Source: Branchiostoma floridae (lineage: Eukaryota > Chordata > Leptocardii > Amphioxiformes > Branchiostomatidae). From it: DNA of 64,000 bases. The translations under genes and the position numbers were made by a program. The stretch lies in NCBI RefSeq assembly GCF_000003815.2, contig NC_049983.1, positions 29,218,802 through 29,282,801 on the forward strand. Reading direction: 5' to 3'. The notes under the pieces were generated by a model. The model worked only from the letters and a program-made list of their open reading frames with translations, searched no databases and was not told the origin of the DNA. Positions 34,101-45,471 of this stretch are shown here, piece by piece; the first letter of the stretch is position 1, and every line of letters begins with the position of its first letter.

Positions 34101-34150
34101 TTTCATAATGTCTCCTCACTACTGGCATTAAGGTATTAATTTCATTGTCA
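31131..34150. other. gene-poor stretch with two assembly gaps
   Basis: N runs occupy 31565-31852 and 32795-32894 (the latter exactly 100, a nominal size). A LINE tail lies inverted at about 32150-32300, a tRNA-like relic at 32583-32660 and a CATCAT tract at 33119-33140. No exon was recognised. Confidence 0.5.
32583..32660 (+). other. degenerate tRNA-like relic
   Basis: TAGTCTAGTTGGTGAAAGC looks like a tRNA D arm/A box and AAGGTTCAAACAAG like a decayed B box at tRNA-like spacing. The acceptor and T stems do not pair well. Probably a tRNA pseudogene or SINE head. Confidence 0.35.
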
Positions 34151-34153
34151 AAA

Positions 34154-35152
34154 TTAAGCAGCAAGTATTTTAGTTTCAAGAGTAAGTCGAAGAAGAAGCT
34201 GTGTGACATGTAACATATTAATTTTGATGTTTCTATTGCAATATTCAATATATGTTTGGTACCTGGCGCTGTCGTTGTCATCAAACCAGGAGTGACCATC
34301 AACTCCTGACGTCATAGTGGTGGTACCCGGACTAACCGTGGTAGTGACTTCGGGTGTGAAACGAACTCCAGTCAACCTGGTGGTACCCGGACCAACCGTG
34401 GTAGTGACTCCGGGTGTGCCACCAACTCCAGTCATAGTGGTGGTACCCGGACCAATCGTGGTAGTGACTCCGGGTGTGCCACCAACTCCAGTCATAGTGG
34501 TGGTACCCGGACTAACCGTGGTAGTGACTCCGGGTGTGCCACCAACTCCAGTCATAGTGGTGGTACCCGGACCAACCGTGGTAGTGACTCCGGGTGTGCC
34601 ACCAACTCCAGTCATAGTGGTGGTACCCGGACCAACCGTGGTAGTGACTCCGGGTGTGCCACCAACTCCAGTCATAGTGGTGGTACCCGGACTAACCGTG
34701 GTAGTGACTCCGGGTGTGCCACCAACTCCAGTCATAGTGGTGGTACCCGGACCAACCGTGGTAGTGACTCCGGGTGTGCCACCAACTCCAGTCATAGTGG
34801 TGGTACCCGGACCAACCGTGGTAGTGACTCCGGGTGTGCCACCAACTCCAGTCATAGTGGTGGTACCCGGACCAATCGTGGTAGTGACTCCGGGTGTGCC
34901 ACCAACTCCAGTCATAGTGGTGGTACCCAGACCAACCGTGGTAGTGACTTCGGGTGTGACACGAACTCCAGTCAAAGTGGTGGTACCCAGACCAACCGTG
35001 GTAGTGACTTCGGGTGTGACACGAACTCCAGTCAAAGTGGTGGTACCCGGACCAACCGTGGTAGTGACTCCTTGCAAATTGCTGGTACCTGCAGCAGCCG
35101 TGGTCGTCACTTCAGGTGGGATAGGGATAGTTGTGTTGCCTAGTGTTGACAT
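34154..35152 (-). CDS. Thr-rich mucin-like 60-bp coding repeat
   Basis: A perfect 60-base period, about 13 units, keeps one frame open on the minus strand with the 20-residue unit GTPGVTTTVGPGTTTMTGVG. Thr and Pro content suggests a densely O-glycosylated stalk. The N-terminal units are more diverged (VRVTPEVTTTVGLGTTTLTG), and a 1-base slip ends the frame in the last unit near 34300, where CAG|GTACC could be a donor. No flanking domain is certain; a C-type lectin exon lies about 0.9 kb upstream on the same strand and could belong to the same gene. The opposite strand is also open, as expected from a 60-base unit without stops. Confidence 0.6.
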   Translation of the reverse strand: MSTLGNTTIPIPPEVTTTAAAGTSNLQGVTTTVGPGTTTLTGVRVTPEVTTTVGLGTTTLTGVRVTPEVTTTVGLGTTTMTGVGGTPGVTTTIGPGTTTMTGVGGTPGVTTTVGPGTTTMTGVGGTPGVTTTVGPGTTTMTGVGGTPGVTTTVSPGTTTMTGVGGTPGVTTTVGPGTTTMTGVGGTPGVTTTVGPGTTTMTGVGGTPGVTTTVSPGTTTMTGVGGTPGVTTTIGPGTTTMTGVGGTPGVTTTVGPGTTRLTGVRFTPEVTTTVSPGTTTMTSGVDGHSWFDDNDSARYQTYIEYCNRNIKINMLHVTQLLLRLTLETKILAA

Positions 35153-35472
35153 AAAGTGTGTATTGAAAAATACACCATTCTTTTCTTTGTCTTTCTGAAA
35201 GATGCTTTGAAAACCCAGTCTTTACTCGTGTTATATGATGCGACGCTCAATTTTAAAAAGTCATTTACTGCCCAGAAGAAGTACCAAATATCATAATACA
35301 ATTCGTTATGCTGAGTTTCTATTTTTTTGAATCTGCAGAAAATTATTTGTTCATCCTACACTACTGTTTGTTACACCACCTCCCCTCGCCCTTTCAAATC
35401 GTAGTTATTTTCTGAGCAGCAACCTGTAGCGAATGAATCAATGGATGGCTGAAGAATGGAGAACGGGATGCA

Positions 35473-35756
35473 AGAGCATCCTCCTATGCAGGGACATCCA
35501 ACCGCCTGTCTGGCTGTGCCCTGCTCTTTTAACCGTCACCCTTAGTTCCTGTGGACGCCCCCCCCCCCCCAAACCAGCTGTCAGCCAATCAGAGAATAGG
35601 CTTTCTGTTTTCAAAAGCTGTCTCGCATGTATAAGGGTAAGCTCATTAATATTTATAAGCAGGGCGGTCAGGAACTAAGGGTGACAGTTGAAACAGCAGG
35701 GCACATCCAGATAGGCGGTTTGGCTGTTGGATGTCCCTGCGTAGGAGGATGTGCCA
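35473..35756. mobile_element. foldback MITE with ~90-base inverted ends
   Basis: The left arm (ATCCTCCTATGCAGGGACAT onward, through GTGCCCTGCT and ACCCTTAGTTCCTG) is repeated in inverted orientation at the right (about 35668-35756). A C homopolymer lies in the middle. No target duplication is clear (AGAGC occurs near both ends). Confidence 0.8.
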
Positions 35757-36019
35757 GAGCAACCTGCATGGAATTTGTTTGCACAGCCCTTCAGCACCGT
35801 TGAGCTAGCTCCGCGCAATATAAATGTAACCACATGGTTTACATCACTTCAATCAAATTTTGAACCTCTATGGTTTTGTCAGGCCCGTATACCTAGTTCT
35901 ATGCAACATGAAATTAATATAGCTCCTTGGAGGAGCTCTAGTCAAGAAAACTCAAGATAATAAAAAGTCACTGAAGAACACATTAATTATTTCCCCCTAA
36001 AAGCATGAACCTCGCTTAC

Positions 36020-36124
36020 CATCCTCGTCTCCATCGGCATTATCCGGCTGCCCCTCAGCCCAGTCGCTGCACCGCAGTTCTCCGCCATCTACGTAACTCC
36101 ACGAGCCATTCCTACGGTCAAGTC
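36020..36124 (-). CDS. C-type lectin domain exon
   Basis: Phase 1-1 exon of 105 bases on the minus strand between TTCTATTTTAG and GATG|GTAAGC. It encodes DRRNGSWSYVDG, then LRCSDWAEGQPDNADGDED. The WSYVDG strand, the W-x-x-G-QPD sugar-specificity motif (galactose type) and NxxGDED calcium ligands are typical of C-type lectins. The exons giving the domain's start (WIGL) and end (WNDxxC) were not found, so the domain is incomplete in this window. A truncated LINE lies directly upstream and may have disrupted the gene. Confidence 0.7.
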
Positions 36125-36164
36125 TAAAATAGAACTTCGTATCATTGTTGGCGGCGTTCTTCAA

Positions 36165-37117
36165 CTATGCAGTGCACATATGAGTCCTGCTCCAGCACCC
36201 ATGTTCACTGTATGAGAGCCTGTTGTAGACTGAATCCGATAGTTTACAGTAGCCGAATTTATTGGGTGATTTTATAGTACCACCTTGATCTTTAAGATTC
36301 GTTTGACAATGATACAATAAAGGGTAGTGTGCTTTTTTTGAATCTGGAAGATCTGCATTTAAACTGTGTGTAGTTATCCTTCTTACGTAATCCCCTGCCA
36401 TGAACACTTCCCCGTTTCGGGGGTAACCAGCCTGAGAATAGTGGAGACTTAGACACAGACGATGCAAATTTCAAGCAAAGACTGTGGCGTCTCAGGTACA
36501 GGGGAGTAAATGACAGCTGCTCTAAGGTTCTGTCTTAGCCTACCTAGAATTATTCTACACACCCTCTTTTGTACAGCTTCAATACACTTAGACTGGAGAG
36601 CAGCGAGGCCGATATGCCACACTGGGCAACCATACTCTAACACTGGCCTTACAACCCCACAGAAAACAAGAGTTAAGTCATAGTCACCAAGTCCATGTTT
36701 CTTTAGGACACGTGGTAGGTAGAGCCTGCGGTTGGCCTTACTGACAATAGAGCTAACATGAGCGGACCACTTGAGATCGGCTTGCATGATTACGCCTAGA
36801 ACTCTAGCAAATTCAACTACTTCCAACTCTGACGGTCCTACTGACAACTGTGGGGGCGGAGGTTCTCATAAAACATATTACCATTACTTTACACTTAGTT
36901 GGATTAAGTTCCATGTGATTGGTATCAGTCCATTGCACAAGTTCATCAATGTGCATCGCGGAAGGAGCGGTACTGGGTCTGGATTCGGCAAACGACATGT
37001 CATCTACGTACTTCCAGCCATCCGCGGAGCCTTCATCGACCGGAACAGCGTCATTGATAAGAGCCAGGAATACAAGCGGGCCTAACTTAGTTCCTTGAGG
37101 CACTCCGCATGCATGTA
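36165..37117 (-). mobile_element. 5'-truncated LINE (CR1/L2-like), RT domain
   Basis: Two overlapping frames on the minus strand. The first has CGVPQGTKLGPLVFLALIND and the catalytic KYVDDMSF. The second continues LGVIMQADLKWSAHV, YGCPVWHIGL and the end LPPKRG with RSSRFKKSTLPFIVSLSNES, the usual C-terminus of these polymerases. A frameshift joins them near 36830. The 5' end is lost at about 37117 next to a (GA)n tract. Confidence 0.88.
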
Positions 37118-37146
37118 AGAATGTAAGAGAGAGAGAGAGAGAGAGA

Positions 37147-37310
37147 TAGCGGCCCACCCAACTTCAGCCGTTCCTGTGTTCTATCCACGGACGGCGTTGT
37201 TTTCATTACACGACTATCAGCTGACCGCAACTACCCAACTCGTGTTAGTGAGGACGATGTGTGTTTTCACGCTCAGAGCCGTAACGTTTGCTAAACAATG
37301 TCCGTGAGAG
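37147..37310 (+). repeat. dispersed repeat, copy paired with 39903-40090
   Basis: AGCGGCCCACCCAACTTCAG, GTGTTCTATCCACGGAC and the CGTAACGTTTGCTAAAC block recur at 39903-40090 in the same orientation. Function unknown. Confidence 0.7.
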
Positions 37311-37603
37311 TTTTGGGTACAACTGCTAATTGTATAGGCCATGTTTGTAAGCTTGAATTACTTCTCAGATGCCTTTGTTATTGTTGATGCAACATTGTCA
37401 ATTATAGATGTGAAAACCCCCGCCCCCCCTCCCCTTCCCCCACAGCCACACACACTGAACATGAATTCCACATCTGTATGGTGTGACGGAGTTCAATGTC
37501 TGTGTAGACGAAGTAGGTGGTAAATATCCCCCAGGATGTACAAAGTGAGGTGCCTCTACTATCCACATGTCGCTCGGAACGTTCAGTAGAAATTGGCCAA
37601 AAG

Positions 37604-37672
37604 TTAAACACACACTCTCACACACACACAGACACACGCACACACACACACTCAGACACACGCACACGCACA
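37604..37672. repeat. CA microsatellite
   Basis: (CA)n interrupted by CTCA and CGCA motifs. Confidence 0.9.
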
Positions 37673-38588
37673 CCAGACGAGTCCAAAACTACAGGTTGCG
37701 ATATACAAGGGGTGATCAATAAGTTCTCGTCCTCACCTACAACTAATGAGCTCAACCCAGATTTAGAAGCATAGATGTCAAGTATAAAGTCTTATATAAA
37801 TGTGTACCAAAATTCAAATTAGTGTGATCATTACTTTGCAGGCGACACCCAGTAATGTTGGATAAGGGAGAAGGAACAAAAACGTGGACAATTGAGCTGC
37901 GACCTGAGGTGTGCGGGTCAACTTGAGCTTGAGGAAGTTAGACACCCACCTCTCGGTATCAAGGCTAGTTATATGTCCGACTTAGCCTATTTCTACTACT
38001 TCAAGTGACACGTCGAGCCTGGGACTACCAGTGGTAGAGGCCAAGTTTAAACATTTGTCGCGATATTTTTGCCAAGGTGAGGCAAGAATACATTTCGTTA
38101 TACATTTGGCAAATTCATTGACAACACATGATGATTTCCAACGAATCCATTCCATGGATCAAAAACTCAATATTACCATCAGCAGAAACTGTCTACACGC
38201 AGACTATGCCGAACCTAGGCAGTTTTCGGTGCCGGTTTTAAGCATTCACCACTAGCCCTGTTCACACCCGTGCAGTTAAACATCGTTTCTACAGTAATAA
38301 TTGTTGTGCAATAAAAATTGACTTGGCGATGAAAACGAAATTTTCCTGGTTGTCTGGCAGCTTCGCGGATTTGGCTGTATGTCCTGGGTATATCTGTAGA
38401 CAAATCTCTGCGAACTCATTCTCAAGCAAAATGACTATTACCAGAACGTAGGCGAATCACCCCCGAACTTCACGCGACCGAAATCCAGCCAAAAAGAAAG
38501 AAACATAAACCGTGTTGGAGCCATCTGTGATCCAAATTTGATTTTTCGGTGATGTTAACAACATAGAAGAATGGGTCATTTTGATTAA
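37673..38588. other. no gene seen
   Basis: No recognisable coding exon, RNA gene or delimitable element. Confidence 0.45.
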
Positions 38589-38990
38589 ATATTGAGAATA
38601 TGTAAATATTGTACAGGAAAAGTAGTGGAAGATGAAATGCACTTTATTTGTCATTGTCCTCACTACAGTACCGAAAGAGACAAACTATTTAAACTAGTTA
38701 ACAAATTTTTTCCCAGCTTTGCACATCGTAACGAACTACAAAAAACTGCCTTCCTGTTAGCACCACCCAATGCATATGTCTCCCAAAATGTCGGAAATTT
38801 CATCCTCCACTGTATACAGAAAAGAAATCAAACCCAATAGCATTCATTTTAGATTAGAAGTATCACTAGTTGTTGACCCCTATGTCCACTTTGTTATTGT
38901 ATCATTATCATCAATGTACTTTCACACATGTATTTTTGCAATTTTTTTTAAGCCTTCGGGCATGAGTTTGCAATAAAAGATTATTATTAA
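38589..38990 (+). mobile_element. LINE 3' fragment with Cys/His motif and tail
   Basis: The frame RICKYCTGKVVEDEMHFICH, then CPHYSTERDKLF, is the C-terminal CxxC-H-C motif of a non-LTR polymerase, ending at 38838-38840. The tail GCCTTCGGGCATGAGTTTGC plus AATAAAAGATTATTATTA follows. Related to the fragment at 15988-16390. Confidence 0.82.
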
Positions 38991-40640
38991 AAACGAAAAT
39001 AACCACTCTTTTAAGAATCGCTGATTATGTCCATTTCTACTAGGTCGTGAGAGGGTCGGCAATCGGTTGGGAATCAGTCAGGAGTGATTCGACAGTCTGC
39101 GGTTAGAGGTCAGGGTGGTCGGGAGTAGGTTAGATTGTATTTGGGGCTTTATCGGGAGTAAGTCATCACTTACTGGCCGGGAGTAAGTGGTTAGGACATG
39201 TGTATGTTCGGGATATGTTCGGCACTCAAAGATAGGCGTGGCCTAAAACTGGTCAAACTGCTCCCAAACTACTGCCGACTCTTTGTGTAACCGGGGCTTT
39301 AAGTACATCAAAACAACAACGAGCTCTTTTGAATCTGTAATTCCCTACACAAAAAAATGCCATCCGTATTTCCGACTGTCCAATTGCAGTCCTTGTCCTT
39401 GTTCTGAACGAATGAGGAGAAATCCACGGTTTCTATTGGGGGTGATCGTGAGGCCATTTTTTATGTTTATTGGAAAAATGCGTATCAGGGTGTTCAACAT
39501 TCCTTCAGAATAATTTACACAAAGATAAGATTTCAAGCTGACAAAGACGAACTTATGAGAATGGATAAGAAGAAAGATCTTACCTTGGACTCTGCAGCAG
39601 GATGGTTTCCGTGGAATGCGAAGCGATCTTAGTGTTGACGTATCTTGGTCTGTTCACCTGTTCCCGAAAAACACTCGATGCCGGGCTCTCAAGACCGTAG
39701 ACAGCGGACCGTACCCTTAGTCCGTGCACACTAATATAGCGTTAAAGTGATAACACCAAACTTTCCCACGCTCAGTGCCGCAAAGTTTGCAAAACGATCT
39801 TCGATGTGATCTTGCCGTGTCTTGACGTACGCGTGTTACCAAGAACACCCAGGCTTCAGGTGGCAAACTACCAGTGACTAGACCAGGCTTGACTTAGTCT
39901 CGGTTATAGCGGCCCGCCCAACTTCAGCCGGCCCGTGTTCTATCCACGGACAGCGGAGTTTGCGTTCCACGGACTGTTACCTGACCGAAACTACTCAACT
40001 CGTGTACTTGATGCCTCATTATATATGTATGCTGTTAGTGAGAACAAAACGTGCTTTTCACAGTCACCTCCGTGAAGTTTGCTAAACTATCCCTTCCGTT
40101 CCGGAACGGTGCCAGGAAGACATGGAGCGTGCATTAGAGCTCGGGTTCACCGGCCATGTATAGTGTCTTACAACCGTGTACGCGGTTGGTTAGAACCGCA
40201 GTGATGTGGCAATATCTGCAACTAATAAATGCTCTCTATAGGCACAAAAACACTGGCAGCTCAACAGATTTTGTTACTTAATTACCGCATACAAAACAGA
40301 AGACCCCGCGAAACTTTGTCGGCGGGAAGAAACGCCTTGAACAGACCCATATTTTACAAGTCTTATAGAACAAACGCGTGAAGCGCATATGGAGTGACAT
40401 GAGAGCCAACGCCTGCAGCGTCTTTCATCCCTTCTAAAGCAAAGGCATTTGTTTCATGTCATCTTAATTTTGCTTTGTTAAGTATTTCTCACGACTTAAC
40501 AAAATGATTGTGTTTTCTCATATTAAAAGATCTCTGAACTTTGCTAGCCTGGCTAAATCGCGCTCCTCGCGGCCGGCCCATCAGGACGGGGTCATTAACC
40601 CCAACTAGCGAGAGTGTGTAAAGTTGGCTGAATGTTTCCC
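38991..40640. other. no certain gene; repeat copy at 39903-40090
   Basis: The segment 39903-40090 repeats 37147-37310. A donor-like AAG|GTAAGAT on the minus strand at about 39583 might end a short upstream exon, but no domain supports it. Confidence 0.4.
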
Positions 40641-40644
40641 TTCA

Positions 40645-41044
40645 TATAGACCTTTCTCACGCGGCGGCCATGATAGATCTAAAACAAGTTCAGTGAGGCA
40701 AACAAAAGACTGCCCATCATAATTAGCAATTCAACCAATGATAGCCTGCCTATTAGGAAAGCGACCAATGCTGAGAATGGCTTCATGTCCGTCAAATATT
40801 TGCACTATTATGTTTTTATTTTGCATCTCTTAAGGGACTATGGGATCAGTACGCGAGTCTAAATTGCTACATATTTCGCTGCATAAAACCAGTTATGATA
40901 TTTATTATTTGATCTTATATTGTGAAAAATTGTGTGGTCTGAGGGAAACTAAATGGGAGCTGATTTTAGAAATAAGTTTTGTCTGTTTGCCTCATTGACG
41001 TTGTCTTCAATCTATCATGGCCGCGGCATGAGAAAGGTGTATAT
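40645..41044. mobile_element. MITE with TATAGACCTTTCTCA ends
   Basis: The left end TATAGACCTTTCTCACGC and GGCGGCCATGATAGA are mirrored at the right by TCTATCATGGCCGCGGCATG and AGAAAGGTGTATA. Size about 400 bases with TA at both ends. No coding capacity. Confidence 0.78.
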
Positions 41045-41705
41045 GTCTTCATCTCTCGTCAGTCAGTCAGTCAGTCCCATTGCTATCGTACATGTCAATA
41101 AAAATACCAGATATCTTTCCTCCGGCTGTGGGGCCATCTTCAGAACAACACTCAGTAACACTTAGTCATGCAAGAAATAAAGTGTTGAGGAAAGTTTTAA
41201 TTAAAAAATACAACAAGTTCTAGTGCATATTGTACAAAGAAAACGTCTTGTATTTATGCATAAAAAGACATAATGATAGTTCTCTCCTCTCCAGCCCCGG
41301 GACGCCAAAAAGCAGTTACTGGAACAACTGGATGCTTTAGGAAATGGTCTGACAAAGAAAAACGTCTTTCATCAGTGACGATTGACAATTGTCATCCAGT
41401 GTCACTGCTGATTGATAACGGATGTTACCTGATACGTCTGACCGTTTCCAAAGTCATATCAAGTTCCTCGAGTAACTGCTTTTTGGTGCACCTTACTACC
41501 TGGATGTGTAACCTTCATTGAGCAAGCCCAGTGAGGTTTAGAACTAGCTATTGTCACTGCATCTGGCAGAGAGAAGCAGTACTGCCCTGATGGAGGTCAC
41601 AAACTACAAAAATGTTGGCAGGGAAGGCCAGGGTTAACCTTCAGTCAGCTAAGGGTGCCCCAAACACAGACTGGTTACAGCCGAAGTCGTTAAAGTAGTC
41701 TCAGG

Positions 41706-41711
41706 TTTATT
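41706..41711 (-). promoter_or_regulatory. PPIL1: PPIL1 polyadenylation signal
   Basis: AATAAA on the minus strand, about 140 bases after the PPIL1 stop codon. Confidence 0.6.
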
Positions 41712-41850
41712 CCTTATGATTACGATGAAAATTTGGAATGTACATCATTGGTTTAACTATGTCATCAGTCCTGTCTTGTGTTCATACATACAAAAAGTGA
41801 CCAACAAAAAGTCACACTAAGAAATTCCCTACATTTTGTCGTAGATGGCA

Positions 41851-42140
41851 TCATTGTGAGGGGTAAGCTTTAACTATTTTGATATCGTCCACCGGCCGGT
41901 CGTTATTTCCGGTTTCGACCATCCCGACCTTCTTAACCACGCCCATCCCCTGGCACACACGCCCAAATATGGTGTGCTTGCCGTCGAGCCACTGCGTGGG
42001 CGCCAGCGTGACGAAGAACTGCGAACCGTTCGAGTTCGGGCCGCTGTTCGCCATGGACAGGATTCCCGCGCCCGTGTGCTTCAGGTCAGAGGTTATCTCG
42101 TCCTCGAACTGGGCTCCGTAGATCGACGCACCGCCGCGAC
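41851..42140 (-). CDS. PPIL1: PPIL1 exon 3, cyclophilin-type prolyl isomerase
   Basis: Terminal coding exon, acceptor CCTTACAG, stop TGA at 41851-41853. It encodes [34 protein letters not shown] and [19 protein letters not shown], ending KIVKAYPSQ. The active-site residues of cyclophilins (NGSQFF, W and H of WLDGKH) are present. With exons 2 and 1 the protein is 168 residues, close to the ~166 of vertebrate PPIL1, a peptidyl-prolyl isomerase of the activated spliceosome. The three exons join in frame (phase 2, then phase 1). Confidence 0.97.
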
Positions 42141-42293
42141 CTGTAAGGAAAATGGCGTACACGTTAGGAAAAACGGGAATGGTATTTTCGTAGGGAGAAC
42201 AGGAAATAGTGTATCTGTTAGAGTAAACGGGAAAGTGATCTTTGAGTATACTTCAGAATCTGTAACTGCTTTTCTATGATATTAATTTGCTTG

Positions 42294-42727
42294 TAGGGGT
42301 GGGTACCGGTACAGAAAATTCAGGTCCAGGTCCGGTTCAGGTCCAGAGGATCAGGTCCAGGTCCGGACCTGAACCTGGACCTGATTCAGTATGACTGATA
42401 CCAATGGTCCATTTCACTAATTTAAGAAATCTGTTTGGTGGTGTATTAGACTCACACTGGCGTTTTAAAATCCTCCAATGCTAACTGCACCTGTACGATT
42501 GGCTGTAAACTTGGTAGAAATGACTATAAACTCTACTCTGCTCCACTCATGTTATTTTCTTCCACCTGCAAGCGCCAAAACGTGTGAATGCCTGATAAAA
42601 TAATCTGTTAATTTTCTAATCGGCCCTACATCCGGTCCACCTAATTTTTTCAGGTCCGGTTTTTCTGGACCAGTCCAATAAGAAAAACCGGTTTTGCACC
42701 GGTACGCTGTACCGATACCCAGCCCTA
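42294..42727. mobile_element. hAT-type MITE with 8-bp target duplication (PPIL1 intron 2)
   Basis: The ends TAGGGGTGGGTACCGGTACA and, inverted, TAGGGCTGGGTATCGGTACA match, and TTTGCTTG flanks both sides (42286-42293, 42728-42735). The interior is rich in CAGGTCC/GGACCTG motifs. A related copy lies at 58809-59243. Confidence 0.88.
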
Positions 42728-43003
42728 TTTGCTTGTCTATTGTAAATTATATATTATGTATGGTGTGTGTGTGTGAGGGGGCTTAGGGTGACACGTGTGA
42801 GTGACGCACAAACACCTACATACACACTCAGCTGCATACATACGACTTTGTGTGTGTATGTGTGAACATGGTGTTTTACCTTTTGCATCATGAAGCCCTT
42901 GATGTGTGTGTGTTTAGCTGAGTGTGTAACTCACTGTAAGCAGGTATGTGTGTGTGTGTGTGTGTGTACACATGTGGGAGGGGGTTGTTGTTGAGGGGGT
43001 TAC

Positions 43004-43158
43004 CTGTAGCTGTGGGGTCTCCCCCCTGGATCATGAAGCCCTTGATGATCCTGTGAAACTTGACACCGCTGTAGTACCCCCTCCGAGCCAGCTCAGCGAA
43101 GTTGCAGCAGGTTCTGGGTGCGTGCAGCCAGTACAGCTCTACAACTATGGTACCCATA
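43004..43158 (-). CDS. PPIL1: PPIL1 exon 2
   Basis: 155-base exon, acceptor CCCTGTACAG, donor ACAG|GTAACC. It encodes [40 protein letters not shown] and [11 protein letters not shown], including the catalytic Arg of FHRII and the Gln of MIQGGD. The first ~27 exon bases and the acceptor are repeated three more times upstream (43159-43373), so four potential 3' splice sites compete. This one gives the standard protein. Confidence 0.96.
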
Positions 43159-43373
43159 CTGTACAGGGAACAGGTTAGGGTTATACTATAGTACAGCTCT
43201 ACAACTATAGTACCCATACTGTACAAGGAACAGGTTAGGGTTATAACTTATAGTACAGCTCTACAACTTTGGTACCCATAGTCCCATACTGTACAGGGAA
43301 TGGAACAGGTTAGGGTTATACTATAGTACTGCTTCACTACTTTGGTACCCATACTGTACAGGGAGGATAAAGG
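43129..43373 (-). repeat. tandem copies of the PPIL1 exon 2 acceptor edge
   Basis: Four units of about 50-73 bases each contain the pyrimidine tract, GTACAG and the exon start TATGGGTACCATAGTTGTAG (copies vary). The first unit is the real exon edge. The second lies exactly 60 bases upstream and keeps the frame open. The units also carry a TAACCCTAACC stretch. Confidence 0.92.
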
Positions 43374-43688
43374 ATGTTTATCTGTTAAACAGGCATGTTG
43401 TTTGTTGTGAAACTCCTCCAGGTTTATTTGATTCAACGCACAGATAGATCAAATTTTAAGCAGCAAATATTGGCGACAGTGAATCAAACTTGTGGGCCTT
43501 CACTAACCGTTAGTATAGAAAAGGCGAGAGGACCACAAAATCTGGCGAGGGACGAGAACTTGCATGGTGCAAAGTTTGTAACTGTTTAGCTCAACCAAGG
43601 AACATAATATTTTGCCCCCCTCCCCCTTCAGCGGTGATGCAGCACAAATCGCCGACAAGCGAACTTCTGACCGTGACTTTGAACCCAC

Positions 43689-43750
43689 CTGGTCTCCATG
43701 GTGACGTTCGGAGGCTGCCATGAGGGCGGGGGGATCCCGGGGTCCGACAT
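43689..43750 (-). CDS. PPIL1: PPIL1 exon 1
   Basis: The start codon is at 43748-43750; it encodes MSDPGIPPPSWQPPNVTMET and ends ACCAG|GTGGGT in phase 2, joining exon 2 as [14 protein letters not shown]. The SWQPPNV block is typical of PPIL1. Confidence 0.95.
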
Positions 43751-45470
43751 GAGTCAGGTTCACGTTCAAGTCGCCGCTTTCTGTTGTTGTTCGCTTCTTT
43801 TCGTGTAGGACCCACGCTTCTCAACACTGGGGCAGAAACTAGCCGCGGATTCGTCAAATAAATATTCTGAACACCGCGAGACAGAAACTAGCGGCAGATT
43901 CGTAATAAGATTCTGAATACCGCGAGACAAAAACTGGCGGCGGATTTCTTAATAAAGATTATAACCACTGCGAGAGAGACAGAGACTTGCCGAAAACTTG
44001 TTTGCAAATGCTTATAAAAATGTCCGCTGGGCCGACTGACTTTGACTTTATTGAGTTTCCTTTTATTTATTTATTAATCTTTCATAATCCTTTGACATTT
44101 CTGGTAGAAAAATATTGAAAACCCCATGAAATATTAACCAAACCAGTTCAGTATGGTCAAATATAACGTTAGCAGCTTAGTAAGATATCATTTGGTAGTT
44201 TTCTGATATAATATACAGGCACCATAGGCAGAAAAGTGTACTTCTGATTATCACCGCCAGAGGGCGTAACTTATCAGTGACTGCAAGGCTGTTCTTGTTT
44301 GTTGGATCAGTGTTGTCAAGGGGGTAAATTAATCTCTAATTGCAAGCAGATCCTACGATGGCATAAGATAGTACTAAAGTGGCCAAGGAGTGTAGTCAGC
44401 TAAGAGGTAGCCAAACACACTCCTAGGCCAGCTTCACTCCTCTGGCAGCTTTTAATATTAACTTATGATACCGTAGGATTTGCTTGGAGATTAAAAAGGC
44501 CTTGCTTGCATCAAACCTTGAACTATGACAAGGAAAACAACAAAGTGACACAATAGGAAAAAAATTCAACTGCTCGGTGCCCACAGAACATTTATTGCAA
44601 TGATTTTATACTGTGTTAAACACTGAGGTATTTCTTTTCAGCCAATAAACTTTCATGCTGACAATCTTTGCAACTGACTGCAACACGAATCTGACTTTTT
44701 ACAAATTTTAACAGGTTTACAGTTTAAAACCCACAATTTTACAGTACTGCAGGTTAACAAATACAACATACACAAAACACTCACAGTGAAACCAGCTATA
44801 ACTTGCTCCTAGATCATACTGTGGTGTGGGGGAAAGTATTATACATTATTTACTCATCATCCTAGTTTTTTTTACTCTACTGCACAACAACTTGTTATTA
44901 CAATAAGTTATTCTTCATATCCTTATTCATAAAACTCTATCATCCACAACTTATGGGTCATGTGACAAGAAACAGAGAACAAACAATGAATAGAATAGAT
45001 TACTGCACAAATATGGCTCCTAACTAAAATTTCTGCATAATGTCATGTGAAGAGTCATTCTCAACTCCCATAGTATTCACGTTACATACAAGTTGCCATA
45101 CATTGTACAACGTACCTGTTACAGTTCTTCTTCTACTACAACACACTCTTACACTTTTTCCTTTAAAAGTTTACAAACATTCCTGCTTGGCATCATTGAA
45201 GTTTTTATTTTAAAACATTTTCCAAAGTGAAGCATTAACAGCATTTTGGCCGATGGCCGTATTGACTCTATTGTTTATGGTGGAGGAATTTTTTAAATAT
45301 CCTTTATAAAATTTCCTGAGAAAAGGCAAGAAAGAAGCAAACAGACTTGCCGACTGCTTCTTCCTACAGCTGTAACTGATACCTCTTCCTTAATGTTGTA
45401 AAAGTCTTAAGAAACAAATCCAATCTTTAACCTTCTCCTTCCAACATAATCAGTGCAAAGTTGGCTCAAA
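43751..45470. other. upstream of PPIL1, no further gene
   Basis: Contains the PPIL1 promoter region, three diverged CCGCGAGACA-type repeats (43860-43990) and a short MITE at 44331-44492. The rest is AT-rich with no recognised exon. Confidence 0.5.
44331..44492. mobile_element. short MITE, AATCTC ends
   Basis: AATCTCTAATTGCAAGCAGA/TCCTACG at the left is mirrored by CCGTAGGATTTGCTTGGAGA/TT at the right, with TTAA at the borders. About 160 bases, noncoding. Confidence 0.7.
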
Positions 45471-45471
45471 A

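Noticed and set aside
34317-35198. Plus-strand Val/Pro-rich frame across the 60-bp repeat
   Set aside because: The minus strand gives the Thr-rich mucin-like composition; the plus frame is its shadow.
44258-44275. CCGCCAGAGGGCG, resembling a CTCF core
   Set aside because: A single short match without conservation or context; not supportable as a site.
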